This document shows positions 60,850-64,000 of a stretch of 64,000 bases of DNA, one piece after another. How positions within the stretch are numbered: the first letter of the stretch is position 1; the number at the start of each line of letters is the position of its first letter. This DNA is from Neoroseomonas oryzicola (GTDB lineage Bacteria; Pseudomonadota; Alphaproteobacteria; Acetobacterales; Acetobacteraceae). The position numbers were made by a program, and so were the translations under genes. The notes beneath the pieces are model-generated. The model did no database searches. It had not been told where the DNA came from and worked only from the letters and a program-made list of their open reading frames with translations. The DNA lies in contig NZ_JAAVUP010000003.1 of the NCBI RefSeq assembly GCF_012163135.1, forward strand, positions 90,283-154,282, written 5' to 3'.

Positions 60850-60941
60850 TCTGGATGGCGTCTCGTACTGCGGGGGGCGGCCGGACGGCCGCCGGGTTGC
60901 CCATCACCTAGGCGGCCCGGGGGCCAGGGGCAAGCGCGGCG

Positions 60942-61688
60942 TCAGGGCGCGCCGGCCATGAGGCGCGCGAGCGCCGGGGAAAGCGCGTGCTGGGGCGCCT
61001 GGGGGGCGCGGGGTGGCAGGGCGGGGCGGGGGGCGAGGGCGGCGGCGAGCGCGCAGTCGAGGCTGTCCAGCACCGGGACCGGGACGCGCGGGGCGACGCG
61101 CTGCGCGAGGCCGGCGAGGCCGGCGCCGCCCAGGACCACCGCGCCGGCGCCGTCGGCGGCGGCCTCCGTCGCGGCCTCGGCGAGGAGGGCGACCGCACCT
61201 TCGGGGTCGCGGGCGATCATGTCCCCGGTGGGGGCGACGCCGCGCACCAGGACGCGGTCGGGGCCGTGGCCGCGAATGAGGGCGAATTCCTCGAGCATCG
61301 GGATCCAGGCGGCGCCGCCGGTCAGCAGCGCGATGCGCGGGGCGATGGCGAGGGCGGCGGCCAGCGAGGCCTCGGCCATGCCGTGGACAGGGATCGGGAG
61401 GAGTTCGCGCGCGGCCTCGATGCCCGGTTCGCCGAAGCAGGCGATGATGGCGGCGTCGAAGCCGCGGGGATTGTCGGGGCCGATCTGCTCGGCCAGCGCG
61501 GCGATGACGGCGTGGCCGGCGATGGCGACGGCGGCGCGCGTCGCGATGTAGCGGGCGCCGAAGGGCGCCGTGGCCGGGACCAGTTCGGCGGGCGGCAGGC
61601 CGAGGCGGGGCAGGGCCTCCGCCGCGCGGGCGGCGACCAGGTCGGTGATGGCGGGATCGGTGTTCCCGTTCAGCAGCAGCAGGCGCAT
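60942..61688 (-). CDS. Asp/Glu (hydantoin) racemase family protein
   Basis: The 248-residue protein starts RLLLLNGNTDPAITDLVAARA, typical of the hydantoin/Asp-Glu racemase group (NPNT/GNT loop). The two catalytic cysteine regions are represented by AAIIACFGEPG (Cys present) and, near the end, GAVVLGGAGLAGLAQRV, where the second Cys of racemases (usually LGCAG) is Gly. With only one catalytic Cys it may be an isomerase or decarboxylase-like member rather than a two-base racemase. It is a lone gene, divergent from the ABC transporter. Confidence 0.85.
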   Translation of the reverse strand: MRLLLLNGNTDPAITDLVAARAAEALPRLGLPPAELVPATAPFGARYIATRAAVAIAGHAVIAALAEQIGPDNPRGFDAAIIACFGEPGIEAARELLPIPVHGMAEASLAAALAIAPRIALLTGGAAWIPMLEEFALIRGHGPDRVLVRGVAPTGDMIARDPEGAVALLAEAATEAAADGAGAVVLGGAGLAGLAQRVAPRVPVPVLDSLDCALAAALAPRPALPPRAPQAPQHALSPALARLMAGAP

Positions 61689-61926
61689 CCGGATCGATCA
61701 GCACGCGGGCAGGCGGGGCGCAACCCCGCACGCACGGCGGGCAGGATGGCGCGGTTCTGGGCAAGGGCGCGGCTCCAGGCGGCCCGCTGGCCGCCATGGG
61801 GCATGGCATGGGCCTTGCTGCATGCAGGCCAAGCCGGGGCGTTCATCCCCCGCGGCATCACCGCCGCGGATGCGGGGCGCGATGCGTCGGCGCGACTGGG
61901 GAAACGCCACCGGAGGACATGGCCCG

Positions 61927-63546
61927 ATGCGACTGCGACGCTTCCTGATGACCGCGTGCCTGGCGGCCCTGCCGCTGGTCGCCGCCGCCCCCGCCGCCCA
62001 GGCGCAGGGGACGATCCGCATCGGCATGACGGCCGCCGACATCCCGCTGACCAACGGCCAGCCGGACCAGGGCTTCGAGGGCAACCGCTTCACCGGCATC
62101 CCGCTGTTCGACAGCCTGACGATGTGGGACCTGTCCTCGGCCGACAGGCCGTCCACCGTGATCCCGGGGCTGGCGACCGAATGGCGCGTCGATCCGAACG
62201 ACCGCACGCGCTGGATCTTCACGCTGCGCCGCGGCGTGCGCTTCCACGACGGGTCCGAGTTCAACGCCGACGCCGTGGTGTGGAACGTGCGCAAGGTGCT
62301 GGACCGCGAGGCGCCGCATTTCGATCCGCGCCAGGTCGGCGTGACCGCGACGCGCATGCCCACGCTGCGCCGCGCCGAGAAGATCGACGACTATACCGTC
62401 GCGCTGATCACCAGCGAGCCGGACAGCCTGCTGCCGATCAACCTGACCAACCTGTTCATGGCATCGCCGGCGCAGTGGGACCGCCACCGCGCCGCCAGCC
62501 CGAATGCCGAGGCCGCCTGGGGCGCCTTCGCGCGCGAGCCTTCGGGCACCGGGCCGTTCCGCGTGACGCGTTTCGTCCCGCGCGAGCGGCTCGAGATGGC
62601 GCGCTTCGACGGGTATTGGGGCGAGAAGGCGCGGGCCGAGCGCATCGTGCTGCTGCCGATCCCCGAGGCCAATGCGCGCACCGCCGCGCTGCTGTCGAAC
62701 CAGGTGGACTGGATCGAGGCGCCGTCCCCGGATGCGATGCCCCAGCTGCGCCAGCGCGGGATGGTCATCACGTCCAACGCGCAGCCGCATGTCTGGCCGT
62801 GGCAGCCCTGCTTCGTGGGGGATTCGCCGCTGCGCGACGTGCGGGTGCGCCGCGCGCTCAACCTCGCGATCGACCGCGAGGCGATGCGCACGCTGCTGGG
62901 CGGCATGATGGCGATCCCGGTGGGCACGGTGCCGCGCGGGCATCCGTGGTTCGGCAACCCGTCCTTCAACATCCGCACCGACAAGGCGGAAGCGCGGCGG
63001 CTGCTCGCCGAGGCAGGCTACGGGCCGAACCGGCCGCTGACGCTGCGGGTGCAGATCTCGGCCTCGGGGTCGGGGCAGATGCAGCCGCTGTCGATGAACG
63101 AGTTCCTGCAGCAGGACCTCAAGGAAGTGGGCGTCAACGTCGAGTTCGACGTGATCGAGTGGAACGCGCTGTTCACCAACTGGCGCAACGGCTGCCAGCA
63201 CGCCTCGGCGCGCGGGGCGCATGCGACCAACGTGTCCTTCGCCGCGATGGACCCCTTCTTCGCCATGGTGCGCTTCTGGGATTCCAAGATGGCGCCGCCG
63301 GTGTCGAACAACTGGGGCCATTTCAACGACCCGCGCTTCGACGCGATGATCGCCGAGGCGCGCAACGCCTTCGAGCCGGCGGAGCGTGACGCCGCACTCG
63401 CACGGCTGCACGCGGCGGGCGTGGACGAGGCGCTGTTCATCTGGATCGCGCACGACGTCGCGCCGCGCGCGATGTCCCCCCGCATCCGCGGCTACGTCCA
63501 GCCGCAATCCTGGTTCGTCGACCTTCGCCTTCCCTACATCCAGTGA
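61927..63546 (+). CDS. Periplasmic substrate-binding protein of a peptide/nickel ABC transporter
   Basis: The 539-residue SBP of family 5 has a Sec signal (RFLMTACLAALPLVAAAPAAQAQ), GFEGNRFTGIPLFDSLTMWD, the motif WRVDPNDRTRWIFTLRRGVRFHDGSEFNADAVVWNV, GTGPFRVTRFVPRERLEMARFDGYWG, and VRVRRALNLAIDREAM. It binds oligopeptides, opines or related ligands. Its permease gene follows after a strong hairpin. The substrate cannot be told. The nearby racemase-family gene hints at an amino-acid derivative. Confidence 0.95.
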   Translation: MRLRRFLMTACLAALPLVAAAPAAQAQGTIRIGMTAADIPLTNGQPDQGFEGNRFTGIPLFDSLTMWDLSSADRPSTVIPGLATEWRVDPNDRTRWIFTLRRGVRFHDGSEFNADAVVWNVRKVLDREAPHFDPRQVGVTATRMPTLRRAEKIDDYTVALITSEPDSLLPINLTNLFMASPAQWDRHRAASPNAEAAWGAFAREPSGTGPFRVTRFVPRERLEMARFDGYWGEKARAERIVLLPIPEANARTAALLSNQVDWIEAPSPDAMPQLRQRGMVITSNAQPHVWPWQPCFVGDSPLRDVRVRRALNLAIDREAMRTLLGGMMAIPVGTVPRGHPWFGNPSFNIRTDKAEARRLLAEAGYGPNRPLTLRVQISASGSGQMQPLSMNEFLQQDLKEVGVNVEFDVIEWNALFTNWRNGCQHASARGAHATNVSFAAMDPFFAMVRFWDSKMAPPVSNNWGHFNDPRFDAMIAEARNAFEPAERDAALARLHAAGVDEALFIWIAHDVAPRAMSPRIRGYVQPQSWFVDLRLPYIQ

Positions 63547-63552
63547 CGCCCG

Positions 63553-63581
63553 CGCCGGGCGGGGATTGCCCCCGCCCGGCG
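63553..63581 (+). terminator. Hairpin between SBP and permease genes
   Basis: CGCCGGGCGGGG (63553-63564) and CCCCGCCCGGCG (63570-63581) form a perfect 12-bp stem with loop ATTGC, seven bases after the SBP stop. Such hairpins commonly stabilise the SBP mRNA and lower permease expression. Confidence 0.65.
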
Positions 63582-63595
63582 CATGAGGAGAGCGC

Positions 63596-64000
63596 ATGCT
63601 GTTCTACCTGATCCGCCGGATCATCTACGCGATCCCGATCGCCCTCGCGGTCGGGTTCGTCTGCTTCATGCTGGTGCAGATCGCGCCAGGCGATCCGATC
63701 AACGCCATCGTGCCGGCGGATGCGCCGGGCGACGTGGTGGAACAGGTGCGGCGCGACTACGGGCTCGACAAGCCGCTGCCGGTGCAGTTCGGCATCTGGC
63801 TGTCGAAGGTGGTGCAGGGGGATCTGGGGCGGTCGCTGGCGACGGGGCGCAGCGTGTGGTCGGACCTGTCGGGGGCGATCCAGAACACGCTGATGCTGGC
63901 GGTCGCGGCGTCCCTGATCGGCTTCACGCTGGGCTGCGTGCTGGGCGGGCTGGCGGGGACTTTCCGCGGGTCCTTCATCGACCGCGCGGCGGTGTCGGTC
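63596..64000 (+). CDS. ABC transporter permease (DppB/GsiC type), cut by window end
   Basis: The visible 135 residues begin MLFYLIRRIIYAIPIALAVGF, then FMLVQIAPGDPINAI and RRDYGLDKPLPVQFGIWLSKVVQGDLGRSL, the signature of DppB-type permeases, and two more membrane segments. GAGGAGAGCGC precedes the ATG. The gene runs off the window. With the SBP it forms a peptide/nickel-type importer. Confidence 0.92.
   Translation, partial: MLFYLIRRIIYAIPIALAVGFVCFMLVQIAPGDPINAIVPADAPGDVVEQVRRDYGLDKPLPVQFGIWLSKVVQGDLGRSLATGRSVWSDLSGAIQNTLMLAVAASLIGFTLGCVLGGLAGTFRGSFIDRAAVSV

Overview
This 64 kb window is very GC-rich chromosomal DNA from an alphaproteobacterium. The family make-up points to Rhodospirillales/Acetobacteraceae, perhaps a Roseomonas-like genus; that placement is inference, because there is no rRNA here. 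Supporting signs are the DUF3035 lipoprotein next to lspA, a RamB/ScfR-type regulator divergent from isocitrate lyase, a TIGR02186-TSUP-universal stress protein trio, BrnTA, and TTG/GTG starts with short operons. I support 63 protein genes (one cut by the window end) and one frameshifted gene. I saw no rRNA, tRNA, CRISPR array or intact insertion sequence.

Layout. 1-4.9 kb: a large autotransporter, a cytochrome b561, two tiny genes. 4.8-9.3 kb: isocitrate lyase with its divergent short-chain acyl-CoA-type regulator, then glutathione synthase. 9.4-14.5 kb: stress protein/TIGR02186/TauE exporter operon, a Tat-exported 5'-nucleotidase, a DUF4214 protein, TadA. 14.6-17.6 kb: a small accessory island with a transposase-derived HTH protein, an AT-richer unknown gene, an 8-bp iteron-like array, a doubly frameshifted XRE antitoxin and an intact BrnT/BrnA pair. 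17.7-22.9 kb: RNA-modification genes (THUMP methyltransferase, RluB-type synthase, RsmD) and a TetR/DUF2852 unit. 23.1-28.7 kb: a LysR regulator divergent from a formylglycine-generating enzyme, its probable sulfatase substrate, a HAD hydrolase and a DUF502 membrane protein. 28.7-36.5 kb: alanine dehydrogenase, a lipoprotein, acyltransferase, ArsC, FUSC and AmpG-like transporters, a Yip1 protein. 36.6-46 kb: an atypical SDR and a surface-glycan block (FkbM-like protein, four glycosyltransferases, a PIG-L-like protein) plus an MFS exporter. 46.1-47.4 kb: an orphan TssC-like sheath protein. 47.5-58.7 kb: an M16 peptidase pair, DUF3035, lspA, ileS, then an interrupting block (HxlR/alcohol dehydrogenase and three secreted proteins), then ribF. 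59-64 kb: a small membrane protein, grpE, an Asp/Glu-type racemase and the start of a peptide ABC transporter.

The points most worth following are the orphan TssC homologue with no other type VI gene in view; a 58-residue protein directly behind isocitrate lyase with a duplicated DDGLVHSH motif; the island at 14.6-17.6 kb; and two dispersed families of intergenic palindromes, one of which shows compensatory base changes between copies, suggesting a conserved RNA or DNA structure.
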